Assembly (NCBI GenBank): GCA_951812535.1 | Contig: CATOSK010000011.1 | Span: 1-64,000, forward strand | From: an uncultured Dehalococcoidia bacterium | Lineage (GTDB): Bacteria; Chloroflexota; Dehalococcoidia; Lucifugimonadales; UBA3495 | Length of the DNA: 64,000 bases | Direction of reading: 5' to 3' | Shown here: positions 42,701 to 52,194 of the stretch, one piece after another | Numbering within the stretch: position 1 is the stretch's first letter | Layout of the letters: every line of letters starts with the position of its first letter | Notes under the pieces: model-generated | Told to the model about the DNA's origin: nothing | The model's database searches: none | Seen by the model: the letters and a program-made list of their open reading frames with translations, nothing else | Program-made: the position numbers and the translations under genes

Positions 42701-43402
42701 CTGAACGAATACAGGCCCTCCGTGCCCAACGCCCCGGCGGGTTTCTCCAGCAACGCCAGCCTGCTGCCCGGCCTGTTCGACGTTCCGCTGCCCAAGTCTT
42801 TGTGGATGGAGACAGTGTAGACGGGCGCACTGGCAGCGGTGGACGACATGCGTATCGCCACACTGGTCAGCTTGTACCCGTCATCGCCGGTGGTGAATTG
42901 CTGTGCATAATCACCGAGGAAAGTAGGCTTGAAAGCCCCTGTCTGGCTGCTCTTGCCCGCGAGCTTGCGGCTTGCCAAGCCCACCTTGCGGCCGGCGTCG
43001 CCGGTGGTTGCCAGGCCGCCCCTGGTGCGGACGGCGGTGTTGCTGGCCGGGTTGCCGCCGGTGATGGTGGCCCCGCTCTGCAGGAACACCACAGTGTTGT
43101 CAATGGCCGAGGCCGGCTGCAGCCACACCCCGTCGGCGTCCGCGTCATGCCGATTCACCGTGTACTCGAAGGTGAGGGTGTCGGTTCCCGAGCCCTCCCC
43201 GGTCCAGGCCATCTTCGTCCGGCTATTGGAGAGGTTGGAGTCGTCGGCGCCCAGGTCCAGCCGCAGCGACACGTTGGCGTTGGCGCCGCCATTGCCAACC
43301 GTGACCTTTTGGCTCCAGGTGACCTGCGCCTGGATGCTCTCGCCGCTCAGGTAGGTGTCTCTCCTGCCGTCGCGGTCCGCATCGTAGGTTGGCGACGATG
43401 TA

Positions 43403-43760
43403 AACCGCGCCCCGCGAATCGACGCCCCGCCCTTGGTGATCGCTTCAACCCAGTCGGACCATTGATTCGACGCGCCGTCCCACCACTTCACGAGGACCCA
43501 GTAGCGGGTGCCCGAATTCAGCCCGCTTTCGGTATGCACGTGGTGGTGGTTCACGTTGTCGGCCCTCTTATGGGACGTGCCGTCCGGCCGGCAGAACCAC
43601 AAGTCGTTATGGCCGCCGGTTCCGGCGCCGCTGGACCGGAACTTAATGGTGGAGTTGGTGGTTAGAATACCTGTGACCGTCTTGTTATTCGCTGTGTAAG
43701 TGCCCCCCGAGGGATGGGGGCAGGGAGCGCCGGTGGGATTGAGCGGCGGGCGCACCGCCA
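43403..43760 (-). repeat. Near-identical direct repeat inside the surface protein, copy 1
   Basis: About 358 bp matching 44432-44789 with only a handful of differences, at a constant 1029-bp offset. It encodes the TYTANNKTVTGILTT to TKGGASIRGARF module. Confidence 0.9.
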
Positions 43761-44431
43761 CCGTCACCGTGTCCCCGGTGCTGGGATTGGTCCCGTCATT
43801 CACCACCAGCGCAAACTCCAGGTCCGTGCGCACCGAGGGCGCCGTGAAGCTGGGCATCTGCGCTGTCGAGTCGTCCAACGTCACGTTCTCCCCGCCCGTC
43901 TGCGTCCAGGCGTAGGTGAATGTTGGATCGTTCAGGGTGGACGCCCCGCTGCCGTCCAGGGTCACGGTCGTCCCGGTCAGCGCCTCCTGGTCGGGACCGG
44001 CATCCGCCGTGGCCGTGGACGTGTCGTCCACCTTGCGGCCGGCGTCGCCGGTGGTTGTCAGGCCGCCCCTGGTGCGGACGGCGGTGTTGGAGGCCGGGTT
44101 GCCGCCGGTGATGGTCGCCACGCTCTCCAGGAACACCACGGTGTTGTCGGTGGCCGAGGCCGTCTGCAGCCACACCCCGTCGGTGTCCATGTCCGTCCCA
44201 CCGAACCCGACCGTGTACTCGAAGGTGAGGGTGTCCGTGCCAGAGCCCGAGACGTAGGCCATCTTCCTCCGGCTGTTGGTCAGGTCCGTGTCGTCGGCAC
44301 CCAGGTCCAGCCGCAGCGACACGTTGCGGTTGGCGCCGCCGTTGGCGACCGTCACCGGCTGGCTCCAGGTGATCTGTGCCTGGATGGCCTCACCGATTCC
44401 GAAGGTGTCCCCCGAAGACGGAGAGGAGGTG

Positions 44432-44789
44432 AACCGCGCCCCGCGAATCGACGCCCCGCCCTTGGTGATCGCTTCAACCCAGTCGGACCATTGATTCGAC
44501 GCGCCGTCCCACCACTTCACGAGGACCCAGTAGCGGGTGCCCGAATTCAGCCCGCTTTCGGTATGCACGTGGTGGTGGTTCACGTTGTCGGCCCTCTTAT
44601 GGGACGTGCCGTCCGGCCGGCAGAACCACAAGTCGTTATGGGAGCCGGTTCCGCCGCCGCTGGACCGGAACTTAATGGTGGAGTTGGTGGTTAGAATACC
44701 TGTGACCGTCTTGTTATTCGCTGTGTAAGTGCCCCCCGAGGGATGGGGGCAGGGAGCGCTGGTGGGATTGAGCGGCGGCCGCACCGCCA
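44432..44789 (-). repeat. Near-identical direct repeat inside the surface protein, copy 2
   Basis: Partner of 43403-43760. The flanking 1029-bp unit (PKD domain plus this module plus the beta domain) is duplicated as a whole but is more diverged outside the matched segment, suggesting gene conversion of the central part. Confidence 0.9.
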
Positions 44790-45640
44790 CTGAAACCGTG
44801 TCCGCGCCGCTGGCATTGGTCCCGTCATTGACCACCAGCGAGAACTCCAGATCCCTCCGCACCGAGGGCGCCGTGAAGCTGGGCATCTGCGCTGTCGAGT
44901 CGTCCAACGTCACGGTCACCCCGCTCGTCTGTGTCCAGGCGTAGGTCAGGGTTGCGCCGCTTGTTGTGGACGACGACCCGCTGCCGTCCAGGGTGACCGT
45001 TGCCCCGGTCAGCACCTGCTGGTCAGGACCCGCGTCCGCCGTGGCCGTGGATTGCTGCCGTTGCGCCCTGGCGACGGGCTCGATCGCTGCCATCCGGACT
45101 GCCGGACCTACGCAGCCTCCCTCGTTGCAGGCCACCAGGTGGAATTCCCACTCGCCAATTCCTCTAACCGCCGTCGTGGCGCTGGCGGTCTCGACATCCA
45201 GTTCGTCCTCCGGCTGGAAACTACTGCCCACAATCCGCCAGCGCATCCGGTAGGAGGACGCTCCCTCCACGGCGTCCCAGGTGGCGGATACGTCCAGCTC
45301 CCCGGGAGTGGTGACGACCTCCAGGTTCTCCGGCACATCCGGCAGCTCCACCCAGGCAACCGCCAGCGGGTCCGACGTGGCCGAAGGCCCCCCGTCGTAG
45401 GCCACCGTCACGCGGAACGTCTGGGACTCGGGAGTGCTGGTGAGGTATGAAAGGGTCGGGCCGGTTCCGGCGGAGTGCCAGTCCCCCTGCTCCAGTTCCC
45501 ATTGATAGGAAGGATTGGACTCCGCAGGGGGATTCGTGATTATCGCTGTCAGGACTACCGCTTTTTCAACCGGCACCACGGTGGCGTTGGCCGAAATGGA
45601 GACCTGCCACGGTTCCGTGTCCGGCCCGGGCGTGGGTTCC

Positions 45641-45835
45641 GGCGTGGGCTCGGGCGTGGACGTAGGCTCGGGCGTGGACGTAGGCTCGGGCGTTGACGTG
45701 GGCTCGGGCGTTGGCGTTGGCGTAGGCTCGGGCGTTGGCGTAGGCTCGGGCGTTGGCGTAGGCTCGGGCGTGGACGTAGGCTCGGGCGTTGACGTGGGCT
45801 CGGGCGTTGGCGTAGGAGTTGGTTCGGGGGCGGGT
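45641..45835 (-). repeat. Minisatellite encoding the Pro/Thr linker
   Basis: About 195 bp of 6/12-bp units (ggcgtaggctcg, ggcgtggacgta) coding PTPEPTSTPEP on the minus strand. Because the unit length is a multiple of three, all shifted frames through it stay open, which hides the upstream frameshift in ORF tracks. Confidence 0.85.
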
Positions 45836-46228
45836 TCTACCTTGAACCGCTGGGACAGGGGCTTCCCGCAGCCAGAGTCGTTGCAGGCGCATCACCCACT
45901 CTCCGTAGTCGTCCACGGCGATGGCTGCGCTGGAAGACTCTACCCTTACTCCCTCATTCAATTCCTGGTGCGGGCCGGACAACCGCCAGCGCACCAGGTA
46001 CTCGCCGGCTCCGTCGACGTCATCCCAGTCCGCCGATACGTCCAGGGAACCCTGCTCCGTTGAGACACTCAACCCGGTGGGCTTGGCCGGAGGTCCTCCG
46101 TTGCCGGCGGCTCCGGCCGGAGCCGCCGCGTTCCAGATCACGGCCAGGGCCGCCGAGACGACGAGGAGCGCCGTAAGCGAGATCAGAGTCCACTGGTGCA
46201 GTCGTTGCGAAACAGCTGGGAGGCTCAC

Positions 46229-46828
46229 GCCGTCACCTCCTGCGGGCGACGGGCAACGGGAGCTGGGTTTTCGAGGCTAGATGACGGGGAAAGTGGGGGT
46301 AGGCTGAATCACGCCTACTCGTATGTAGCGAGTAGGCCTGGGACCGTTCCGGTCACCCCGAACCCCGCTGCGAACGCGGGGAACAGCCAGACAAGACGGA
46401 AACCGGATGCGCGCGGCGAGGGCCGGACCGACATACAATCAGATTGGCTGGCAGATTGGCTGGCAAGATGAGCAAGGGTCACGACACACTCTCGCCCACG
46501 CCCATCGGGAATCTCAGTGTCCTCATCCCAGGCCGGAATCGACACGTCCGGCCACATCAACAATGAAGTCATACGGTTTGGAAACGGCGCTGCGCGATCG
46601 CGCCCCCACCCTCAACACTTCCATCCTGTGCATCAAAAAGACACGCTTCTATGCATATTTGCCATTATACCACCCACTGCATGAAGTTAATGTGCTCATA
46701 CCCCTATTGTTATATCGGTTTCATCAACTATCAGCTCCAGGGGGGCGGATATGTCCAGGCGGGCCGGCTCGGAACACCGCCAGCTCAGTCCGCTTGGGAC
46801 TGCGCACCGAACCCGGTAGGAGGAGCTG
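46229..46828. other. Intergenic region between surface protein and GAF pseudogene
   Basis: About 600 bp with no credible gene. It holds a perfect hairpin gcctactcg / cgagtaggc (46313-46337, 7-base loop, no T run), a GC palindrome near 46365, a short tandem attggctggcag repeat near 46445, and an unusually AT-rich stretch (46640-46730) that may contain the promoter of the downstream gene. Confidence 0.5.
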
Positions 46829-47490
46829 ATGAGCAGCAACAGCCAACCGGAGCGGGAGATCAATGCCCTACGGGAGCGGATCGCCGCCCTCTCCTTGGCC
46901 ATCCTGCGGCCCAATGCCAGCCTCGACGTTGACACCGTGCTGTACGAGATCGCCGGGTCCGCCGGCGCCCGCTATGCCGTGATCGTCACCATCGACGAGG
47001 ACCGCCGACGAGGACCGCGCCCTGAAGAACGCCGTCATCTCCGGCTTGACGCCGGAAGAGACGCGGCAGATCGAGGGGTGGAGCGACGGCCTGCGGGTCT
47101 TGGAGGCGCTGCGGGATGTGCCGTCGCCCCTGTGGGTGGCGGACATGCCCGCCTAGATCGCGTCGCTGGGCTTCAACACCGACGGCGTGATCGTCAACAC
47201 CTTCCTGGGGACGCCGATGCTCCATCACGGCCGGCAGGTGGGCAACTTCTCCCTGGGCGAGAAGCAGACCGGCCCCGAGTTCAACGGCGAGGACGAGGAG
47301 GCGCTGGCGCTATTCGCCGCCCAGGCGGCCTCGGCCGTGGCCAATGTCCGGACCCACCGGATCGAGCATGGCGCCGGGGCGGACCTGGAGGCCCTGATCG
47401 AGACATCTACCGTGGGCCGCGTTGGGTTCGATGCCCGCAGCGGGCGCCCGGTGTCAATCTACCGGGAGGCGCGGCGCCCGGCGCATGGTA
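46829..47490 (+). pseudogene. GAF-domain sensor protein, broken N-terminal part
   Basis: ATG after GGTAGGAGGAGCTG starts EINALRERIAALSLAILRPNASLDVDTVLYEIAGSAGARYAVIVTIDED, the helix and GAF start common in Chloroflexota-type GAF kinases. A frameshift near 47005 moves to ALKNAVISGLTPEETRQIEGW, ALRDVPSPLWVADMPA, then a TAG (47154-47156), IASLGFNTDG, and VNTFLGTPMLHHGRQVGNFSLGEKQTGPEFNGEDEEALALFAAQAASAVANVRTH to a PAS-like start (VGFDARSGRPVSIYREAR). No kinase domain follows. The gene is truncated and carries two lesions. Confidence 0.75.
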
Positions 47491-47711
47491 ATCAATGCCG
47501 GCATTCCGCCCGACGGATCGACTGCCGTGCGATTCAGGAGAAGACGTCCTTTCAGGGATGCGGAAGAAACGGGGATTTTCTCCGCCTGTTGGGTTTCAGA
47601 TGGTTCGCGGCGAGAAGCCAGGGTAGATACTGCCAGGCTGGATTCTACAAGGCCGTGATGAGAACCAGGACGCTTGGCCGGTGAACTGGTGCGGTGGTGG
47701 GACCAGCAGCG

Positions 47712-48455
<744 letters not shown>

Positions 48456-48504
48456 CTAGGTCGCTGGCCGCCTGGGCACTGACGGAATCGCTGACCAGGC
48501 GCGA

Positions 48505-48910
48505 CAAGGTGGGTCAGTTTTGTTCCGGCGATACCGCAATCAAACAGAAGGAGGTGGGTCAACTCTAAACCGGCGACAGAAACAACAGGGACATGGTGGG
48601 TCAGGTCACCACCGGCGATACCGGGTCAGAACTTCGTTGGCGTTGGCAGCCCCGCCTGTCCCTCCCCTCTCCCCATCATTCCCCTCAACGGCTTCACAGG
48701 CGGCCGGGAACCCAGACCCCGGCAGCCCCTTCCGACAACTGCCGTCCCCAAATCGCAACCTTACAATCCTCCTGTCCCACGTCCCGGGGCTACCGCACTG
48801 GAAAAATACCACCATACAGATACCGCAGTTCGACGCCGATACATCCTATCGTCAACTGTTGCTTTGGATAAGTGCCTGGCTGTCCATCCCTCACCTTATC
48901 CGGTGGGCCG
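48505..48910 (+). repeat. Copy B of the dispersed REP-containing module with terminal repeat array
   Basis: It begins with three copies of a ~40-bp repeat (ggtgggtcagttttgttccggcg, ggtgggtcaactctaaaccggcg, ggtgggtcaggtcaccaccggcg, 48508-48625), the arrangement seen at IS21-type ends. Then come a REP-like stretch (catcattcccc...gggaacccagaccccgg) and a block starting accaccatacagataccgcag. The REP and accacc blocks match the minus-strand module at 2821-3205. There is no transposase gene. Confidence 0.5.
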
Positions 48911-49369
48911 CTGCTCGTGAACATCACTGGGTCTTCAAGGGCCCAACTGCCATCGCCCTGCCAGCGGCCGGGTCTCGATTGACACTGCCAAACGCCTCGC
49001 CTACCATGGAAAGCGAGGCCGTGCTAGACGGGGAGCTAGCGGTGCCCTGTACCCGCAATCCGCTACAGCGGGGTGGAATTCCCCTTGAGAGGCCGGTCCC
49101 AACGGGCCGCTGTCCGCGACTGGCGGTGTTGATGGTCTGGTCCCACGCGGCGCAGCCTCGTGAACTCCGCCAGGTCCGAGAGGAAGCAACGGTAAGCGAG
49201 CAACTGCGGGTGCCGTGGGAGTGCCTGGCCTGAGTCGTTCATCCGGATACGCCCGGGGGAATCGTGTCGAAAAGGGGTGCGCGGTCTCTTTCGCTGCCAT
49301 ATTTCCCCCAATATCACTGACCTTGCATCACTGAATCGGGATGTGCCTGCCGTCAGGACGTTCCAGTAG
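48911..49369. other. Non-coding interval upstream of rsmA
   Basis: About 460 bp in which the long ORFs on both strands have no recognisable coding character. Apart from proline/arginine-rich shadow frames nothing could be identified; the rsmA promoter should lie in the last 100 bp. Confidence 0.4.
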
Positions 49370-50296
49370 ATGCGGGAAGCGGGACCCGTCTTGTCCGAAC
49401 ATTCCCCAACCGGACCCTTCCCAACCGGGATACGTCCCCGAAAGGCCCTCGGGCAGCATTTCCTGGCTGACTCGAACATCCTCAACCGGATCGTGGCCGC
49501 GTGCGGCCTGTCCGGGGAAGACCTTGCCCTGGAAGTCGGCCCGGGCCGGGGAGCGTTGACCAGAAGGCTGGTGGAGCGGGCTGGCACCGTCGTCGCCGTC
49601 GAACTGGACCCTCACCTGGCGGCAGAGCTTCCCCGGCGCCTGTCCAACCCCCCCAACCTGCAGGTCGTCACGGCAGACGCCCGCACGGTGAACCTGGCGG
49701 ACCTGGTGGGAGACGCTCCGTACAAGGTCGTCTCCAACCTCCCTTACTACGCGGCCAACCCCATCCTCCGGCACTTCCTCGAATCGGACACCCCCCCGGA
49801 CACCTGCGTGTTGATGCTGCAAAAAGAGGTGGCCCAAAGCATAACCGCCCGCCCGGGCCGGATGGGGCTCCTTTCGGTGGCCGTGCAATGCTACGCGGAC
49901 GCCAGGACGGTCTGCTCGGTGCCGCCCCGGGCGTTCCGGCCGCCGCCCAGGGTATCCTCGGCAGTGGTCCGGCTGGACGTGAAGCCGCATCCTGCGATAC
50001 CGCGACAGGAGGCGGAGGGATTCTTCGCCGTGGTGCGGGCCGGATTTTCCGCGCCGCGCAAGCAACTCAGGAATTCCATCAGCCAGGGATTGGGGGTAAC
50101 CGGCGAAGAGGCGGGACGGCTGCTGGCGGCGTCGGAAATAGATGGGACCAGGCGCCCGGGTACGTTAACCGTCGAGGAATGGGTGCGGGTCCACCAAGCC
50201 AGGAAAGGCCAGCCCCAGCGAGCCAGACACGACCCCAGAGGCGAGCGGCCCAGGAGGGGGAAACAGAGTGCGGCTGGCAGCTTACGCCAAGGTTAA
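49370..50296 (+). CDS. rsmA: 16S rRNA dimethyladenosine transferase RsmA (KsgA)
   Basis: 308 residues. RPRKALGQHFLADSNILNRIV is the family N-terminal signature, EVGPGRGALTRRL the S-adenosylmethionine site and NLPYYAANPIL the catalytic N-L-P-Y/F motif, followed by MLQKEVAQSITARPG. It dimethylates the two adjacent adenines in helix 45 of 16S rRNA during small-subunit maturation. The C-terminus has a basic tail (QRARHDPRGERPRRGK) and overlaps the ispE start by 29 bp, the common rsmA-ispE arrangement. The precise start is uncertain because residues 1-20 lack conservation. Confidence 0.93.
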   Translation: MREAGPVLSEHSPTGPFPTGIRPRKALGQHFLADSNILNRIVAACGLSGEDLALEVGPGRGALTRRLVERAGTVVAVELDPHLAAELPRRLSNPPNLQVVTADARTVNLADLVGDAPYKVVSNLPYYAANPILRHFLESDTPPDTCVLMLQKEVAQSITARPGRMGLLSVAVQCYADARTVCSVPPRAFRPPPRVSSAVVRLDVKPHPAIPRQEAEGFFAVVRAGFSAPRKQLRNSISQGLGVTGEEAGRLLAASEIDGTRRPGTLTVEEWVRVHQARKGQPQRARHDPRGERPRRGKQSAAGSLRQG

Positions 50297-51140
50297 CCTG
50301 ACCCTGGAGGTGCTGGGACGCCGGGACGACGGTTATCACGAGACCGTCTCGATCATGCAGACGGTTGACTTGGCCGACGAAATTGACCTGGAACCCGCCG
50401 GCGGGCTTTCGGTGGAGTGCGACGACCCGTCGCTGCGGGGAGAGGCCAACCTGGCGTGGCGGGCAGCGGTGTACCTGGCCGTCCAGGCGGGGATAGAGCC
50501 AAGGGCACAGATATTCATCCGCAAGCGTATTCCGACGGGGATGGGGCTGGGCGGGGGCAGCAGCGATGCCGCCTCGGTCCTGGCCGGGTTGAGCCGGTTG
50601 TGGGGACTGGGGCTGAGCGACCCGGAACTGGAAGAAATCGCTGCGGAGCTGGGTTCAGACGTTCCGTTCTTCATCCGGGGAGGCACCACCCTGGCTCAGG
50701 GAAGGGGGGAGGCCCTGACCCCGCTGCCGTCCCTAGAGGGCCTGGGCCTGCTGCTGGTATGCCCCCGGGAGTCCATCCCGGACAAGACCCGGGCGATGTA
50801 CGGAAGAATAAGCCGGTCCCACTACACTGACGGCGGCATCACGCAGCGGGTGGTGGACAACCTGGTGGGAGGCACGCTGGAAGTGGACGGTCTCCACAAT
50901 GTCTTCGAAACGGTGGCGCTTGAAACCTTTCCGGGGTTGAGGGACGTATTCCAACAGGTGGGAGAAGCAACCGGCCGGCGTCCCCGTCTCTCCGGAGCGG
51001 GACCAGCCCTGTTCTGCCTTCCCGCCGGAGAACAGCATCTGGCGGATGCGGGCAGGGCGTTGGGGAATCACCGGGCGGACGTCCACCTGGTACGTGCTAT
51101 AATGCCTCGGCTTTCCGGGGATGCCGCGTCCAGCGGCTGA
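50268..51140 (+). CDS. ispE: 4-diphosphocytidyl-2-C-methyl-D-erythritol kinase IspE
   Basis: 290 residues, GTG start after AGGAGGGGG. AYAKVNLTLEVLGRRDDGYHE is the GHMP-kinase opening, IPTGMGLGGGSSDAASVL the ATP-binding glycine-rich motif and SGAGPALFCLP the third GHMP motif. It phosphorylates CDP-methylerythritol in the MEP isoprenoid pathway. It is translated together with rsmA through the 29-bp overlap. Confidence 0.95.
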   Translation: MRLAAYAKVNLTLEVLGRRDDGYHETVSIMQTVDLADEIDLEPAGGLSVECDDPSLRGEANLAWRAAVYLAVQAGIEPRAQIFIRKRIPTGMGLGGGSSDAASVLAGLSRLWGLGLSDPELEEIAAELGSDVPFFIRGGTTLAQGRGEALTPLPSLEGLGLLLVCPRESIPDKTRAMYGRISRSHYTDGGITQRVVDNLVGGTLEVDGLHNVFETVALETFPGLRDVFQQVGEATGRRPRLSGAGPALFCLPAGEQHLADAGRALGNHRADVHLVRAIMPRLSGDAASSG

Positions 51141-51284
51141 ACGAGGGATTGAGCTGGTCCGGGACACCTGGACCGGTCCATTCCGGGGAGTCCCGGCCGG
51201 AATGCCCCGGCCACCGATGACGGGTAATCACGGCGACCCAAGCCGGAACGCAGAGTTGGGAAGCCCGGTTTAGAGAAGAAATAC
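51095..51284 (+). promoter_or_regulatory. Promoter and structured leader before lgt
   Basis: TGCTATAAT (51095-51103), an extended -10, lies inside the end of ispE and would give a leader of about 170 nt. The leader contains nested inverted repeats (cattccggg...ccggaatg; ggtccgggacacctggacc) and ends in a purine-rich site before the ATG. I could not match it to a known riboswitch class. Confidence 0.4.
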
Positions 51285-52154
51285 ATGGACGTTCTGGCGG
51301 TCATTCCCATTGGCATCAATCCGAACCTTTTCGAGATTGGGCCGTTCATCATTTCCTGGCACGGGTTCCTGACCTTCGTATCCGTGGCCGTGGCGGTGTA
51401 CCTGGTGCACCGCTGGGGAACGCGGGAGGGAATAAACCCGGATGCCCTGCTGTCGGTGGCGTTCTGGGCGGTGATCAGCGGGATCATCGGGGCGCGGGTG
51501 ATCCACATAGTCGACTGGTGGGACAGCTATTACCAGTACAACCCGGTGAGTGTGCTGTACTTCTGGCAGGGGGGCATCGCCATCTTCGGCGCGATCCTGG
51601 GAGGGTTCGTCGGCGGGTCGCTGTACATTATGGTCCGGAACTCGGACTGGTTTCTGAATCTATGGGGGAAGTGGTTCCGGTTCATGGGCGAGCCGGAACA
51701 GGCGCCCCTGCCGAGCATTGGGCACCTGGCCGACATTGCCGCGCCGGCACTGCTCATAACCATGGCCATCGGGCGGATCGGCGACGTTATCAACGGGGAA
51801 CATTTCGCCAGCTTCACGAGTCTGCCCTGGGCGTTTGTCTACACCCACCCGGACAGCCCCGCGTTTTTGCGGCCGGCCAGCCATCCCGCCGTGCTATACG
51901 AAATGATCTGGGACTTGGCGCTGGTGCTGGTCATCTGGCCGCTGCGAAGCCGTTTGCGGCCGCAGGGGATGACGTTCGCGATGTACCTGGCGCTTTACTC
52001 CGTGGGACGGTTCTTCATCAGCTTCCTGCGTGAGGAGCACAACCAGTACGTCCTGGGGCTGAACGAGGCCCAAATCATCGCGGTTATCGTGTTGCTGGTG
52101 ACCGTTCCCCTGCTGGTATACAAGGCCCAGTGGGTGCCGGCCCGGAGAGGGTAG
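51285..52154 (+). CDS. lgt: Prolipoprotein diacylglyceryl transferase
   Basis: 289 residues with about seven membrane helices. Lgt hallmarks are ISWHGFLTF near the N-terminus (Tyr/His-Gly region), GGIAIFGAILGG, the signature GRIGDVINGEHFAS and HPAVLYEMIWD. It moves diacylglycerol from phosphatidylglycerol to the lipobox cysteine of prolipoproteins in the cytoplasmic membrane. The lipoprotein at 31551-33074 would be a substrate. It is convergent with recJ. Confidence 0.94.
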   Translation: MDVLAVIPIGINPNLFEIGPFIISWHGFLTFVSVAVAVYLVHRWGTREGINPDALLSVAFWAVISGIIGARVIHIVDWWDSYYQYNPVSVLYFWQGGIAIFGAILGGFVGGSLYIMVRNSDWFLNLWGKWFRFMGEPEQAPLPSIGHLADIAAPALLITMAIGRIGDVINGEHFASFTSLPWAFVYTHPDSPAFLRPASHPAVLYEMIWDLALVLVIWPLRSRLRPQGMTFAMYLALYSVGRFFISFLREEHNQYVLGLNEAQIIAVIVLLVTVPLLVYKAQWVPARRG

Positions 52155-52194
52155 AAGCCGGCTCCAGGGGCACGGATCGGGCAGCAGCTGGGGA

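Larger units (their letters stand above)
39952..46228 (-). pseudogene. Giant secreted multidomain surface protein, frameshifted near its N-terminus
   Basis: The GTG at 46228 after GGAGGTGACGGC starts a signal peptide (LISLTALLVVSAALAVIWNAAA) and a fibronectin-III domain. Near 45893 the frame changes: the current frame reads WVMRLQRLWLRE, while the next frame reads CNDSGCGKPLSQRFKVEPAPEP, as expected after a lost ALVACN-type segment (compare the paralogous LVACNEGGC later). The rest (1875 codons) is open: a (PEPTST/PTP)n linker, a second FN3 domain, two PKD/REJ-type Ig domains (AGPDQ..LTG.TVTLDGSG), two near-identical modules with NHHHVHTESGLNSGTRYWVLVKWWDG, choice-type Ig domains (SFSEAVEV), then several SwmB-like domains (NGASLTVTYDKSL). 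It ends abruptly after HKVDRSY next to the IS701 remnant, so the C-terminus may also be lost. The likely role was adhesion or surface binding. Confidence 0.75.

Noticed and set aside
45641-45835. CRISPR-like or regulatory direct repeats
   Set aside because: The 6/12-bp units code for a Pro-Thr linker and have no spacers.
48520-49233. 237-residue plus-strand ORF as a gene
   Set aside because: It runs through the repeat array and REP palindrome, is rich in Pro/Arg shadow composition and has no recognisable domain or ribosome-binding site.
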